From assembly GCA_016866305.1 (NCBI GenBank), contig VGMX01000003.1:62001-126000 (forward strand): a DNA stretch of 64,000 nt, read 5' to 3'. This DNA is from Chlorobiota bacterium (lineage in GTDB: Bacteria > Bacteroidota > Chlorobiia > Chlorobiales > Chlorobiaceae). Under the pieces are notes generated by a model. It worked only from the letters and a program-made list of their open reading frames with translations. It made no database searches and was not told the origin of the DNA. Of this stretch, positions 25,257-34,825 are shown one piece after another; position 1 is the stretch's first letter; every line of letters starts with the position of its first letter. The position numbers and the translations under genes were made by a program.

Positions 25257-28031
25257 TCAGAGTTTGCGTTTTTTCTCGACAATCCGGTACGCTTCGACGA
25301 TGTCACCCACCTTGATATCATCGTAATTCTTCAGGGAAATGCCGCATTCGTAGCCGGCATCGACCTCCTTGACATCATCCTTGAACCGTTTGAGAGCGTC
25401 GAGCTGGCCGTCGTATATCTGGACACCTTCGCGCAGGAGACGAACTTTCGAATCGCGGAATATCCTGCCCTCCAGCGCGTAACACCCTCCAACATTGCCG
25501 ACCTTCGGCACACGGAAGACCTGCCGCACCTCGAGTGAACCGAGGCTCTCCTCATGCAGCTCAGGCGAGAGCATGCCTTCAAGTGCTTTCTCGACATCCT
25601 CGAGCACGTGATAGATTACGCTGTAGAACCGGATATCGAGGTCCTCCTTTTCGGCAAGCTTCTTGGCGTTGACGTTCGGACGGACCCGGAAGCCGATGAT
25701 GATGGCGTCGGATGCAGCCGCAAGCAGAACATCGGTTTCGGTAATCTGGCCAACACCCTGGTGAATGATCTGCACCTTCACCTCCTCGTTGTGAATCTTC
25801 ATGAGACCGTCGGCCAGCGCCTGTATCGAACCGTCGGTATCGGCCTTGATGATCACGCTCAGCTCTTTCATGAGCCCCTCCTTGATCTGGCGCGCGATAC
25901 TGTCGAGTTTCACCCTGGTGCTTCTGCGGAACTCATGCTCGCGACGGATCACCTGGCGCTTCTGGGCAAGCTCACGCGCATCCCTGTCGGAAGGCATGAC
26001 TGTCAGCGCGTCACCGGACTGGGGAAGGTCCTCGAAACCCAGCACCCTGACAGGCTGCGACGGACCGGCCGCGGCAATGCGCTTCCCCCGTTCGTCCATA
26101 AGGGCCCGTACCTTGCCCATCGTATTGCCGGCAACGAATGGATCACCGACCTTCAGGAAACCGCGCTGTACAAGCACCGTCGAAATAACGCCCTTTCCCT
26201 TGTCGAGCTCGGATTCCACAATGATGCCCCTGGCGTGCACCTCCCGGGAGAAATTGCCTTTCAGCTCCCTGATTTCAGCCTCGGTCAGAACCTTTTCCAT
26301 GAGCTCGGAGATACCGATACCTTTTTTGGCGGAAATCTCCTGGCACTGGTGTTCACCACCCCACTCTTCGACCAGAACACCGGCTTCGGAAAGCTGGGTC
26401 TTGATCTTTTCCGGATTGGCTTCAGGTTTGTCCACCTTGTTGATCGCCACGACAATCGGCACACCGGCCGCCTTGGCATGGTTGATCGCCTCGATGGTCT
26501 GGGGCATGACGCTGTCGTCAGCAGCCACGACAAGAATGACGATATCGGTTACCTGTGCGCCTCGGGCTCTCATGGCGGTAAACGCTTCATGGCCGGGTGT
26601 GTCGAGGAAGGTGATTTTTCTTTTTCCCTCAACGGTGACTTCATAGGCGCCGATATGCTGGGTTATGCCTCCTGATTCGCCGGCAACGACGTTGCTGTTG
26701 CGGATATAGTCGAGCAGCGAAGTCTTGCCGTGATCGACATGACCCATGATGGTCACGACCGGCGGCCGGATCTCCAGGTCTTCCGGCTCGTCGGCCTCCT
26801 CGAAAACTGCGGTGGCCTCGACCTCGGAGATGAATTCGGCTTCAAAACCGAACTCGAGCGCAATCAGTTCGATGGATTCCTTGTCGAGACGCTGATTGAT
26901 GGTGACAAACTTGCCGAGCGTAAAGCACTTCTGAATGATATCCTTGGCGGTAACACCCATCAGATCGGCGAGCTCGTGAGGAGATGCGAATTCGGTAACC
27001 CTGACAATGGCCTGTTGCGATTCACGGAACGCTTCGGCGGCCTCCAGTTCCTTCTCGCGCTCGATCTTGCGCATCTTGCGGAATTTCTGGCGCGAAGCGG
27101 ATCCTCCGCTGTCGTCCATGCCGCTGATGGTTGTACGGATGTTCGCCGAAATCACCTTTTCATCGACTTCGGGCTTTTTCTTTTTCTTGCCCTTTTTCTT
27201 TTTGGCTGCATCATCGGCTGCCGTCGTCGTTCCGGCTTCGCCGGCCGGTTTGATCAGTTTCTTTTTGGCCGCAAGCTTCTCCTCGGCAGAACCCTCATCG
27301 TGAACGGACATTTCGAACTCATCCTTGAGCGCGTCGGCCTGTTCCCTGAAGTTCTTCTTGCGGGTCTTCTTTTTTCTGTCGCCCTCGCCGCGGTCAAAAC
27401 CGGACTGCATGTCAAGGGTGCCGATAACCGTCAGACCCCCGATGTTCTTCGGAGTTTCAAATGAGACCAGCTGTTCGTTTACCGGAAGCTCCTCCTTCAG
27501 GGGAAGGTCCTGCTCCACAGACGGAACCGCATGCTCTCCGCCAATCGGGACTTCCGGCGGTTCCGACGGATGAGTCATCCCTGCCTGCACCGGCTCACCG
27601 GACGGAGCACCACCTGCCGCCGGCATCTCCTGCGCCTCTTCTTCCCGCGCCGTTGCTGCGGAAGCTGGCTTCAGGGGTGAAACAACGGCTTCCTTGCGGA
27701 CCTCATGAACCCCGGGAGCAACGGAGGAACCGCTGCTGAGCGTTTCCTTGAGCTGGCGCTCCTTTTCATAGGTTTTCCGGGACTGCTCTTCAAGCCTGGT
27801 CAGCCTGCGCTGTTTCTCCTGCCGGATTTTCATGGTCTCGTCAACCATTTTCTTTTCATCGCTGAAATGACCGAAAATCATTTCGCGCATGCCCTGATCA
27901 ACCATGGAGGATGTAGAGGCCACCTTGGCCCCTTCCTGTTTGACAAAATGCAGGACTTCCTGCGGACTGACCTGAAGCTCCCTTGCTATGTCGCTGATAC
28001 GGTATCTCTTTTCCATCTCCTCAATGGCCAT
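25257..28031 (-). CDS. infB: Translation initiation factor IF-2
   Basis: The 924-residue GTPase has an IF2N domain at residues 1-45 (MEKRYRISDIARELQVSPQEVLHFVK). A long, charged, low-complexity linker (about 70-330) with Lys-rich runs (near 278-287) follows, then a second IF2N-like helical region (about 345-415). The G domain has G1 GHVDHGKTS at 430-438, DTPGHEAF, and NKVD in VAINKVDKPEAN; domains II-IV follow. IF-2 brings fMet-tRNA to the 30S subunit. The linker is longer than in Firmicutes and resembles that of Proteobacteria and Chlorobiota. The gene follows nusA by 65 bases. Confidence 0.97.
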   Translation of the reverse strand: MAIEEMEKRYRISDIARELQVSPQEVLHFVKQEGAKVASTSSMVDQGMREMIFGHFSDEKKMVDETMKIRQEKQRRLTRLEEQSRKTYEKERQLKETLSSGSSVAPGVHEVRKEAVVSPLKPASAATAREEEAQEMPAAGGAPSGEPVQAGMTHPSEPPEVPIGGEHAVPSVEQDLPLKEELPVNEQLVSFETPKNIGGLTVIGTLDMQSGFDRGEGDRKKKTRKKNFREQADALKDEFEMSVHDEGSAEEKLAAKKKLIKPAGEAGTTTAADDAAKKKKGKKKKKPEVDEKVISANIRTTISGMDDSGGSASRQKFRKMRKIEREKELEAAEAFRESQQAIVRVTEFASPHELADLMGVTAKDIIQKCFTLGKFVTINQRLDKESIELIALEFGFEAEFISEVEATAVFEEADEPEDLEIRPPVVTIMGHVDHGKTSLLDYIRNSNVVAGESGGITQHIGAYEVTVEGKRKITFLDTPGHEAFTAMRARGAQVTDIVILVVAADDSVMPQTIEAINHAKAAGVPIVVAINKVDKPEANPEKIKTQLSEAGVLVEEWGGEHQCQEISAKKGIGISELMEKVLTEAEIRELKGNFSREVHARGIIVESELDKGKGVISTVLVQRGFLKVGDPFVAGNTMGKVRALMDERGKRIAAAGPSQPVRVLGFEDLPQSGDALTVMPSDRDARELAQKRQVIRREHEFRRSTRVKLDSIARQIKEGLMKELSVIIKADTDGSIQALADGLMKIHNEEVKVQIIHQGVGQITETDVLLAAASDAIIIGFRVRPNVNAKKLAEKEDLDIRFYSVIYHVLEDVEKALEGMLSPELHEESLGSLEVRQVFRVPKVGNVGGCYALEGRIFRDSKVRLLREGVQIYDGQLDALKRFKDDVKEVDAGYECGISLKNYDDIKVGDIVEAYRIVEKKRKL

Positions 28032-28096
28032 TACATCCTCCTGTGCATTTTATAAACTCTTTATCCTTTTCTGTTTTCTCCGAGGGAATGCTCCGT

Positions 28097-29644
28097 TCAT
28101 GCGTCGTTATCCGCACTATCGGACTCCTGCTCAACTCCCTCATCAAACAGGTCACGGAGATCGGCGTCGGTAAACTGCTCCCTCACCGTCCGGTAAATAT
28201 TGTCGGCGATCTTTCCCCAGTACCGTTTTTCATCATCCGTAACCTTCCGCTCCCTGGGCTTCTGCGGTGCCTTGCGGCCCTGGCTCTTGCCGAAAACAAG
28301 GATCTCCTCGGGCTTTACCGGCCCGACAAGTGCCTGCTCGATCTCGTCAACTCCGGCTTTCAGCACCTTCTTGGCGGTATCGAGGCCGGCATCGAGAAGC
28401 TGGTAAATCATGTCGTCGCCGAACTCCTCGCGGAACTCGATAATATCGATATCGGTGGGATCTTCCATCGATTTGTCGATAACGTCACGATACACGTCGA
28501 TCTCGTAGCCGGTCAGCTTTTCGGCCAGATGAATATTGTTCCCGTTCTTGCCGATCGCATACTTGATCTGGTCGGGCTTGAGCATGACTCTCGCCTTGCG
28601 GGTCTTCATGTCGGCATGTACCGTGAGCGGATCGATCTTGGCCGGCTGCAGCGCCCTGGCGATGTAGATCTGCGGTTCGTCCGTATAGTAAATAACGTCG
28701 ATATTCTCGTTGTTGAGCTCCTTGACGATGCTCTGGATGCGCTTGCCGCGATACCCCACACTTGCACCGACAGGATCGATGCGGGCGCTGGTCGACTCAA
28801 CGGAAACCTTCGCCCTTTCGCCGGGTACACGGGCAATTCCTTTGATGACGATGAGACCGTCGAGGATTTCGGGAACCTCATGTTCAAACAGCTTGTAGAG
28901 AAAACGGTCGTCAACCCTTGAAACAATCACCTTCATGCCGCCGTCGGGCTTTTCCCTCTCGACCACGCTCCCGTCGTCCAGACGCACCTTGACCTTTTCC
29001 CGCTCGATACGCTTGACATAGAGCTTCATCCGGGGTGTTCTGCGGGGATTGTCCTTTTTCATCATCTCCGATTTCGGCAGCACCAGTTCCACCCGATGAT
29101 CCTTTGAGGTGTTGTAGGTGAAGATCACCTCGTTCGAACGGATCTGGTATACCTCTCCGGCAACAACCTCGCCGACCTTTTCAAGACACTCCTCGTACAC
29201 AACCATCCGCTCGAGATCGCGCACCTTTTTCTGCACCGACTGCTTGATAATCTGTATCGACTTTCTGCTCAGAAAATCTTCGAGGCGGATAGGCCCTTCT
29301 TCGTAAGAGTCCCCAAGCTCAAGAGAATCATCGATTTTTCTGACTTCGTCCAGACTGATTTCAATCGCAGGAATATCGACCTCGCTGACGATCTTCCTGA
29401 GCAGATAAACCTCGAAATCGCCCCGCTCCGGATTGATGAAGATATTGGCCTCAACTTCCGGATCGTAATCCTTGCGAAGCTGCTTCTGGATGATATCCTT
29501 GAGAAGGTCCGCTATATCCATCTTTACAGCCGCACTCTCGGTTTTCTTGTCAAGAAAAATCTTCGACTGCTCGATTTCGCCGAACGCACCGGCAATCTGC
29601 GCCCTCCGGTCCGGACCTTCCGCTTTTATCTGCTTTCTCGCCAT
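28097..29644 (-). CDS. nusA: Transcription termination/antitermination protein NusA
   Basis: The 515-residue protein has the N-terminal RNA polymerase-binding domain (about residues 15-130), the S1 domain (GEVYQIRSNEVIFTYN, PKSEMMKKDNPR, about 150-225) and two KH domains. PGERAKVSVESTSARIDPVGASVGYRGKRIQSIVKELN and RKARVMLKPDQIKYAIGKNGNNIHLAEKLTGYEIDV are the KH signatures. The tail past about 430 is Arg/Lys-rich and then acidic. NusA slows RNA polymerase and strengthens hairpin terminators. That is relevant because a hairpin terminator lies in the presumed leader of its own operon (30252-30278). Confidence 0.96.
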   Translation of the reverse strand: MARKQIKAEGPDRRAQIAGAFGEIEQSKIFLDKKTESAAVKMDIADLLKDIIQKQLRKDYDPEVEANIFINPERGDFEVYLLRKIVSEVDIPAIEISLDEVRKIDDSLELGDSYEEGPIRLEDFLSRKSIQIIKQSVQKKVRDLERMVVYEECLEKVGEVVAGEVYQIRSNEVIFTYNTSKDHRVELVLPKSEMMKKDNPRRTPRMKLYVKRIEREKVKVRLDDGSVVEREKPDGGMKVIVSRVDDRFLYKLFEHEVPEILDGLIVIKGIARVPGERAKVSVESTSARIDPVGASVGYRGKRIQSIVKELNNENIDVIYYTDEPQIYIARALQPAKIDPLTVHADMKTRKARVMLKPDQIKYAIGKNGNNIHLAEKLTGYEIDVYRDVIDKSMEDPTDIDIIEFREEFGDDMIYQLLDAGLDTAKKVLKAGVDEIEQALVGPVKPEEILVFGKSQGRKAPQKPRERKVTDDEKRYWGKIADNIYRTVREQFTDADLRDLFDEGVEQESDSADNDA

Positions 29645-29701
29645 CTCTTTGCTGATTGTGCTTTTTATAAAAGAAAAACTCTCTGGATACCCCCGTCTTT
29701 T

Positions 29702-30223
29702 TCACCACTCCACTTCCGGAACTGCCCTGATGATCCGCTCAAGGACAATCACGACCGGTTCTTTCACCGCGCCGGCGTGTTTTTTCCCGGGTTGAACGGG
29801 AGCAAGCTCAAGGGCCGCAGGCGCATCGCCTGACTTCACCACCCTCAGAAGACGTCCCGTCATGGCAACCTCTTCCCCCTGTTCACCGGCAAACACGACC
29901 CGCAGCAGCCTGCCGGTGTGCCGGAGATACTGCCTCGGCATGATAATCGGTTCACCAAGACCCGGCGATGAAACAACAAGATCGAAATCCTCGCCCGACA
30001 GTACGGGCGGCTCACTGTCATTTTCGATCTGCTCCCTTATCCTGCGACCAAGAAACGAGCACTGATCAATCCGGATACCGGCGTCACTGTCGAGCAGCAC
30101 CTCGATTTTCCGGTGCCTTGCCGCTCCCTTGACCTGTACCCGGATCAAATAGACCCCCTCTGCTTTCGTACCTGCGGACAACTCCAGCACCTGAAGCACG
30201 CAACGTCTGATTTTTTCTTCCAT
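29702..30223 (-). CDS. rimP: Ribosome maturation factor RimP
   Basis: The start at ATG 30223 (MEEKIRRCVLQVLEL) has GGTGA just upstream; ATG 30235 is an alternative and the frame is open further upstream without conservation. The product of about 173 residues has the N-terminal domain with RHRKIEVLLDSDAGIRIDQCSFLGRRIREQIE and the typical FDLVVSSPGLGEPI motif (the family form is 'LEVSSPGLDRPL'), then an SH3-like C-terminal domain. It is needed for 30S maturation. It starts the rimP-nusA-infB operon, and the hairpin terminator at 30252-30278 lies just upstream. Confidence 0.9.
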   Translation of the reverse strand: MEEKIRRCVLQVLELSAGTKAEGVYLIRVQVKGAARHRKIEVLLDSDAGIRIDQCSFLGRRIREQIENDSEPPVLSGEDFDLVVSSPGLGEPIIMPRQYLRHTGRLLRVVFAGEQGEEVAMTGRLLRVVKSGDAPAALELAPVQPGKKHAGAVKEPVVIVLERIIRAVPEVEW

Positions 30224-30251
30224 CGTCACCGGCATATCCGTTTTTTCGGAA

Positions 30252-30278
30252 AACAAAAAAGTGGGGAAAGCCCCACTT
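30252..30278 (-). terminator. Hairpin terminator between the hisS operon and rimP, inside the presumed rimP leader
   Basis: On the minus strand AAGTGGGG, loop CTTT, CCCCACTT and a run of T form an intrinsic terminator. It lies 66 bases after the end of the 67-residue protein gene and about 30 bases before rimP. Because a promoter-like sequence is upstream of it (30317-30348), it may also act as an attenuator. Confidence 0.85.
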
Positions 30279-30316
30279 GTAACTTCGGTCAACTTAGACT
30301 TCTCGATCCCTGCCTG

Positions 30317-30348
30317 CAAATGTACAAAAAAAGGGGGCAATAGTCAAA
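30317..30348 (-). promoter_or_regulatory. Bacteroidota-type promoter for the rimP-nusA-infB operon
   Basis: On the minus strand TTTG (30348-30345) is followed after exactly 20 bases by TACATTTG (30324-30317). This is a perfect match to TTTG-N20-TAnnTTTG. Transcription would start near 30310 and cross the hairpin terminator before reaching rimP. The -33 element overlaps the stop codon of the upstream small gene. Confidence 0.6.
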
Positions 30349-30547
30349 TAACCCGGTCGTTATCCTTAAGCTGCGTCTCAATCACTTCATAATCCGCTTC
30401 CTCTGCAGGAGGCCGGGAAGCGTACTGCTCGGAATCGGCTCCCTGAGGCCCTTTGCGGTAACGGATAAACACCCCGTTGCCGAGCGCTTTGAGCACAAGG
30501 CGCAAGGCGAGATACAGAAGCAGCAGAAGCAGAATGAATTTCAGCAT
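30344..30547 (-). CDS. Small single-pass membrane protein, unknown function
   Basis: This is a 67-residue protein with a hydrophobic helix at residues 3-22 (KFILLLLLLYLALRLVLKAL), a basic stretch RYRKG just after it, and a charged soluble tail ending DNDRVI. Short proteins of this shape, sometimes labelled DUF4834, occur in Bacteroidota; I do not recognise the family with certainty. It is the last gene of the operon CPBP-cdsA-ptsN-hisS-glutaredoxin and ends just before the rimP promoter and terminator. Confidence 0.55.
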   Translation of the reverse strand: MLKFILLLLLLYLALRLVLKALGNGVFIRYRKGPQGADSEQYASRPPAEEADYEVIETQLKDNDRVI

Positions 30548-30632
30548 GGCCTGGATTCGTCATCTTGAGAATCTCCGGTACCGGAAGGTGCTGCAGGCGC
30601 AGGCAGAAACACCGGTACCGGACAAAGGAATA

Positions 30633-30893
30633 TTACCGAACCGGTTCCGCAAGGAGAGCCGCAAGACGGTCCTCCAGGATACGATACCGGAAAACCTCGA
30701 CACCGTCAACCAGAACAACTGGAATGTGATCACCGTATCGCTCGAGCAGATCCGCACGGGAGGTGATGTCGATTTTCTCAAGCACAAATGGCTCGACAGC
30801 CTGAACCTTGTGCAAAACCGCCATTGCCTGGTCGCAGAGGCAGCACTCTTTTTTCCCGTACAGGGTGACCGTATGAAGCGTGTTCATCCGCAA
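30633..30893 (-). CDS. Glutaredoxin-like thiol protein (DUF836 type)
   Basis: The 86-residue protein has a thioredoxin fold: [19 protein letters not shown] holds the redox motif CCLC (Cys-x-x-Cys with an extra Cys), followed by [37 protein letters not shown] with the cis-Pro loop (IPVV). This matches the glutaredoxin-like DUF836 family. A role in thiol-disulfide exchange is likely; partners are unknown. Its start overlaps the end of hisS by about 10 bases, so translation is coupled. Confidence 0.8.
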   Translation of the reverse strand: MRMNTLHTVTLYGKKECCLCDQAMAVLHKVQAVEPFVLEKIDITSRADLLERYGDHIPVVLVDGVEVFRYRILEDRLAALLAEPVR

Positions 30894-32176
30894 TGGGGGT
30901 TTACTGAAGCGGACTGTCGCAGCACGTCAACCACGCCGTCAAGCGTATGCGTCTCCTGGGTGGACGCCACGAGATTCTTCAGGGGATACTGCCCGGTTGC
31001 AAGCTCCTCCCCTCCGACAAAAAGAGCCCAGGAGGCATGCATCCTGTTGGCTTCGCGCAACTGCGCCTTCATGCTCCTTCCCGCAAGATCAATCACCGTG
31101 CTGATGCCTGAGCGGCGGAGCAGATTGACAATCCCGAAAGCCCGGTCGAAATATTCCTGCTGCGGCACAATGACAGCGACAGCCGGACCCGGAGCCTCCT
31201 GCTGTGAAAAAAGACCCTGCTTCTGCATGGCGATCAGGAGCCGCTCCATTCCGACAGCAAAACCAGCGGCAGGAATCTCCGAAGCATTGCCGAGTTCCAG
31301 CGCAAGCGAGTCATACCGCCCTCCCCCGCCAAGCGCGTCCTGGGCTCCAAGCGCGGAGCTTGTCACTTCGAATGCCGTATAGCTGTAGTAGTCGAGACCT
31401 CGCACAAGCAGATGGTCGATCTGGAAGTCGATCCCCCTGTCGGAAAGATAGGCAAGCACCTTCTCAAAATCATCGAGCGCCTCACCTCCCAGGTAGTCAT
31501 GCAATTTCGGTGCTCCGGCAACAATATCCTGCATGTCCGGATTTTTCGAATCGAGTATTCTCAGGGGATTCTTCTCGAACCGCTCCTTTGAGGCATCATC
31601 AAGTTGCCGGTAATACGGGGCGAGATAGGCCCTGAGCGCCTCACGGTATCGCTGGCGATCGGTCTTATTGCCGAGCGTATTGATCCTGAGCCTGAGTCCG
31701 CTGAGACCGAGAGATTCGAAGACATGCATCATGAATATGATCACCTCGGCAACAGCAGCCGGCGAAGCGGCACCGAGCAATTCAGCTCCGAACTGGGAAA
31801 ACTGGCGCTGCCGTCCGGCCTGGGGGCGCTCCTTGCGGAACAGTTCGCTGATGTAGTACAGTTTCTGCACCGGCGAGGAGGCCAGAAGATTCTTCTGCAG
31901 AGCCGCCCGCATGACCCCCGCGGTCATTTCGGGACGAAGCGTTATCGAACGCCCTCCCGGCTCCGGCTGAAAGGAAAACATCTCCTTGCCGACGATATCG
32001 GTTGAAGCTCCGATACTGCGCTGAAAAAGTTCGGTATACTCGAAAACCGGTGTACGGATCTCGCTGAAACCGTATATCGAGGCAAGCCCGCCGATAACCG
32101 CCTCGACACGCTTCCACTGAATCATCTCATCGGGGAAAATATCCCTCGCACCCTTGACTATCTGATAATGCGGCAT
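30884..32176 (-). CDS. hisS: Histidyl-tRNA synthetase
   Basis: The 430-residue class II synthetase shows [18 protein letters not shown], motif 1 region [20 protein letters not shown], motif 2 [13 protein letters not shown] and [30 protein letters not shown]. The His-specific [14 protein letters not shown] and motif 3 [13 protein letters not shown]...[13 protein letters not shown] follow, and a C-terminal anticodon-binding domain ends the protein. Its length is normal. It overlaps the downstream glutaredoxin-like gene and is about 160 bases downstream of the ptsN-like gene. Confidence 0.97.
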   Translation of the reverse strand: MPHYQIVKGARDIFPDEMIQWKRVEAVIGGLASIYGFSEIRTPVFEYTELFQRSIGASTDIVGKEMFSFQPEPGGRSITLRPEMTAGVMRAALQKNLLASSPVQKLYYISELFRKERPQAGRQRQFSQFGAELLGAASPAAVAEVIIFMMHVFESLGLSGLRLRINTLGNKTDRQRYREALRAYLAPYYRQLDDASKERFEKNPLRILDSKNPDMQDIVAGAPKLHDYLGGEALDDFEKVLAYLSDRGIDFQIDHLLVRGLDYYSYTAFEVTSSALGAQDALGGGGRYDSLALELGNASEIPAAGFAVGMERLLIAMQKQGLFSQQEAPGPAVAVIVPQQEYFDRAFGIVNLLRRSGISTVIDLAGRSMKAQLREANRMHASWALFVGGEELATGQYPLKNLVASTQETHTLDGVVDVLRQSASVNPHCG

Positions 32177-32335
32177 ACGATTCTATAACGTGCCTGTTCT
32201 GTTAAACCTCATGCAATTCACTATGCAATCTTTCTTCCCCCTGCTTCCTCCCTGCTGATTTCCACTCGTGAACAACAGGGATCGCAAGGACTTCAGGAAC
32301 CATAACCACACCGGAGAGCTCCCCCGACTCCTGTC

Positions 32336-32806
32336 TCAGATCTGGGGAAAATCCTTCTCCTCCTCCCGGAAAAGACCAAGCACTTCTGCCGGCGATCTGG
32401 AGGCAATGAGCCGCTCACGGAAATCGGCACGTCCCGCCAGCCTCGTAATGCGCCCGAGCAGCTTCAGATGCTCTGCAAGCATGGCTTCCGGCGTAGCCAG
32501 CAGAAAGATAATCCTGACCGGCTCGTTGTCAATCGAATCGAAGTTCAGATCGTGCTTCAGTGTGGCAAGAGCAAGTACCGGTTGATCAACAGCTGCGGTT
32601 TTCGCATGGGGAAGGGCGATGTTCTTGCCGATACCGGTTGACATCTCCTGCTCGCGACGGAGCACATCCTCCCGCAGTCTGGCGGCATCGGTAATGCCTG
32701 CATGGCCGGAAACAATCGAGAGCATTGTATCGATGACCTGGCTTTTGGTTTCCAGATCGAGACCGAGGGCAATACAGCCTGCAGAAAGAAGACTTTCGAT
32801 TTTCAT
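32336..32806 (-). CDS. PTS IIA-like nitrogen regulatory domain protein
   Basis: The product of about 156 residues (start ATG 32806, MKIESLLSAG) is an EIIA(Ntr)/fructose-type domain. TGIGKNIALPHAKTAAVDQPVL holds the phosphorylatable His in LPHAK, and LIFLLATPEAMLAEHLKLLGRITRLA is typical. No sugar permease or other PTS component is nearby, so a regulatory role like PtsN is more likely than sugar uptake. It lies between cdsA and hisS on the same strand. Confidence 0.85.
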   Translation of the reverse strand: MKIESLLSAGCIALGLDLETKSQVIDTMLSIVSGHAGITDAARLREDVLRREQEMSTGIGKNIALPHAKTAAVDQPVLALATLKHDLNFDSIDNEPVRIIFLLATPEAMLAEHLKLLGRITRLAGRADFRERLIASRSPAEVLGLFREEEKDFPQI

Positions 32807-32907
32807 TATCACAAGACCTTGCGGTTAAATATCCCTAACAGGGGAAAGCCGGCTTTTTTGTGGAAAAAGAGAAGCGGTAATATAAAAAAAATTGATCCCG
32901 CACCAGA

Positions 32908-33729
32908 TCACAGCCGGGAGGATAAAAAGTATACAATCGGAGAGACAAACATTATGGTATCGAAACGGTCAAGCACACCGCCATGACCGGGAATAAGAGC
33001 GGAAGAATCTTTCACCCCGGCATCCCGCTTGAACATCGATTCGATAAGATCACCCGCAGGGCTGACTGCTCCGACAAGCATTCCGGTCAGCAAAACCGGC
33101 GGAAGCATCAGACCGGGCAGTTGATAGAAACAAAACAGACAGGCAGCAATGCTTCCGGCAAATCCCGAAAGATACCCCTCCCACGTTTTATGGGGACTGA
33201 GCCTTTCGAACAGCTTGCGCCTGATCAGCCTGCCGCCGAAAAGGCTGCCGCCGAAATAGGCCGAAATATCGGTTGCCCAGACGCAGATGAACATCAGCAG
33301 CACCAGTGACGCCCCTTCGCCGTTATGGCCATGCCGGCGAAGCATGAGAAGCGCGCCGAAACAGAGATTCACATACAGGATGGCCGTCAGGATGGAACCC
33401 AGATTGAGCAGGGGGGAACCCTCCTTTCGAAAAAGCTCGGTCACGAAGAGCAGCAGCACAACGCCAAGCAGCAACTCCCAGGTATCGACTGCGGAAACAT
33501 AAAAGTTCAACTGGATCAGCGCACTCAGAAAAAGCACAAGCCAGAGAGGTGGCGGAACAGCCTTGTGGAGGGCTAACCGGTAAAACTCGTAGGTTGCCGC
33601 AAGTGCCAGCAGCAGCACCAGCAGAAAAAAAGGCAGCCCTCCGAGCTGGATCACCCAGACCAGAACCGGTATGCCCGCGATAGCTACAAGAACCCGCTGC
33701 AGCAGATTGGCGCTCAGAAGCTTACCCAT
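32908..33729 (-). CDS. cdsA: Phosphatidate cytidylyltransferase
   Basis: From ATG 33729 the product is about 273 residues with roughly eight hydrophobic helices. The C-terminal signature SMFKRDAGVKDSSALIPGHG followed by GVLDRFD is the CDP-diglyceride synthetase motif (SxxKRxxxxKDxxxxxPxHGGxxDR). It makes CDP-diacylglycerol from phosphatidic acid and CTP in the inner membrane. An upstream in-frame extension to 33834 is not conserved. It follows the CPBP protease gene by 37 bases. Confidence 0.95.
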   Translation of the reverse strand: MGKLLSANLLQRVLVAIAGIPVLVWVIQLGGLPFFLLVLLLALAATYEFYRLALHKAVPPPLWLVLFLSALIQLNFYVSAVDTWELLLGVVLLLFVTELFRKEGSPLLNLGSILTAILYVNLCFGALLMLRRHGHNGEGASLVLLMFICVWATDISAYFGGSLFGGRLIRRKLFERLSPHKTWEGYLSGFAGSIAACLFCFYQLPGLMLPPVLLTGMLVGAVSPAGDLIESMFKRDAGVKDSSALIPGHGGVLDRFDTIMFVSPIVYFLSSRL

Positions 33730-33766
33730 AAACAAACGGTTGTATCCAGACAATATCGAAATCGTT

Positions 33767-34669
33767 TCAGGGGCAGACACTCCTGAAACGGCGCATGAAC
33801 GAAACAAAAAGCAGCAGGCAGCAGGCAACGACAATCCACCACCAGAATGAAAAAATCAGCCTGTCTTCCGGCAATGCGGCCTCGGAACCGCCGGCATGAA
33901 GCACCGCAAGCGCCACAAGATTGTTGAGCAGATGCACGAAAAACGGGACGGCAAAGCTGCCGCTTTTCATGAAAATATAGCCAATATACCATCCAAGAAG
34001 CGCAAGAGGAACCAGATTGGCCGCACTCAGGTGAAAAACTGCAAAAACAAATCCTGTAAAGAGCACCGAACCTTGAGGAGAAAGCGCCTTGTACCAGTTC
34101 TGCTGCAGATAACCCCGGAACAGCAGTTCCTCGCACAAAGCCGGCGTCAGGGCAAGCACAGCGAAGACCACAGCGGCTTCCCCAGGTGAATGCACTCCTG
34201 CAAGCCGGCCAATCATGGCATCGAGCAGCCGCTGGCTCTCGAGCACGGCTCTCCCTGCAGACCCGAGAGACGGCCACAACAAGAAATTTTGCAATTCGAT
34301 AACGGAATGGATCACCGGCTGCAGCAGAACCATACCCGACACGGCAAACGCCACCTGTCGCCATGAAACCGTCCGGCTGAAACCAAGGAATTGCAGCGAT
34401 TTCCACGATACCGGCACACGTTCCCGCACGTGCATTGCTGCAAGCAGCAGCACCGGCAGCCCCAGAACGAGTATTTGAGCGCCAACCTGGGCAAGGCGCA
34501 TTGCGGCAACAACCTGAGAGCCGCCCCGCATGGGATCGTCAACGACAGCCATTCCGCCGGGAATAATCATCAGCAGAATGCCGCCGGCAACAGAGTATAA
34601 CGCCATGATGGCACACAGCACAACGGTGCTGAAAAGGAATGAAGGCCTGGTATCCTGCTGAAGCATCAT
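33767..34669 (-). CDS. CPBP family intramembrane glutamic protease
   Basis: With start ATG 34669 (MMLQQDTRPSFLF) the product is about 300 residues with eight or so transmembrane helices. The CPBP (Rce1/CAAX-like) motifs are present: CEELLFRGYLQQNW (the EExxxR box), FAVFHLS (FxxxH) and VPFFVHLLNN (HxxxN). Such enzymes are intramembrane proteases in some systems, including bacteriocin immunity, but the substrate here is unknown. It heads the minus-strand operon with cdsA and is divergent from a glycosyltransferase gene. Confidence 0.85.
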   Translation of the reverse strand: MMLQQDTRPSFLFSTVVLCAIMALYSVAGGILLMIIPGGMAVVDDPMRGGSQVVAAMRLAQVGAQILVLGLPVLLLAAMHVRERVPVSWKSLQFLGFSRTVSWRQVAFAVSGMVLLQPVIHSVIELQNFLLWPSLGSAGRAVLESQRLLDAMIGRLAGVHSPGEAAVVFAVLALTPALCEELLFRGYLQQNWYKALSPQGSVLFTGFVFAVFHLSAANLVPLALLGWYIGYIFMKSGSFAVPFFVHLLNNLVALAVLHAGGSEAALPEDRLIFSFWWWIVVACCLLLFVSFMRRFRSVCP

Positions 34670-34825
34670 GCAAATGACCGGAGGATAATTAAAAAAATCG
34701 TCTGATATTGCTGAAAGTCCGGCACACCGAACCGATGCTGAGTATACGAAATAGCTGCCGCAAACCACCCGGAAAATGCTCAGGGGATGTCCGGCTGCCT
34801 GCATAAAAACCAATATGGTCTCTCC

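Noticed and set aside
25554-26675. Plus-strand open frame of 373 codons
   Set aside because: It is antisense to infB and has no recognisable motif.
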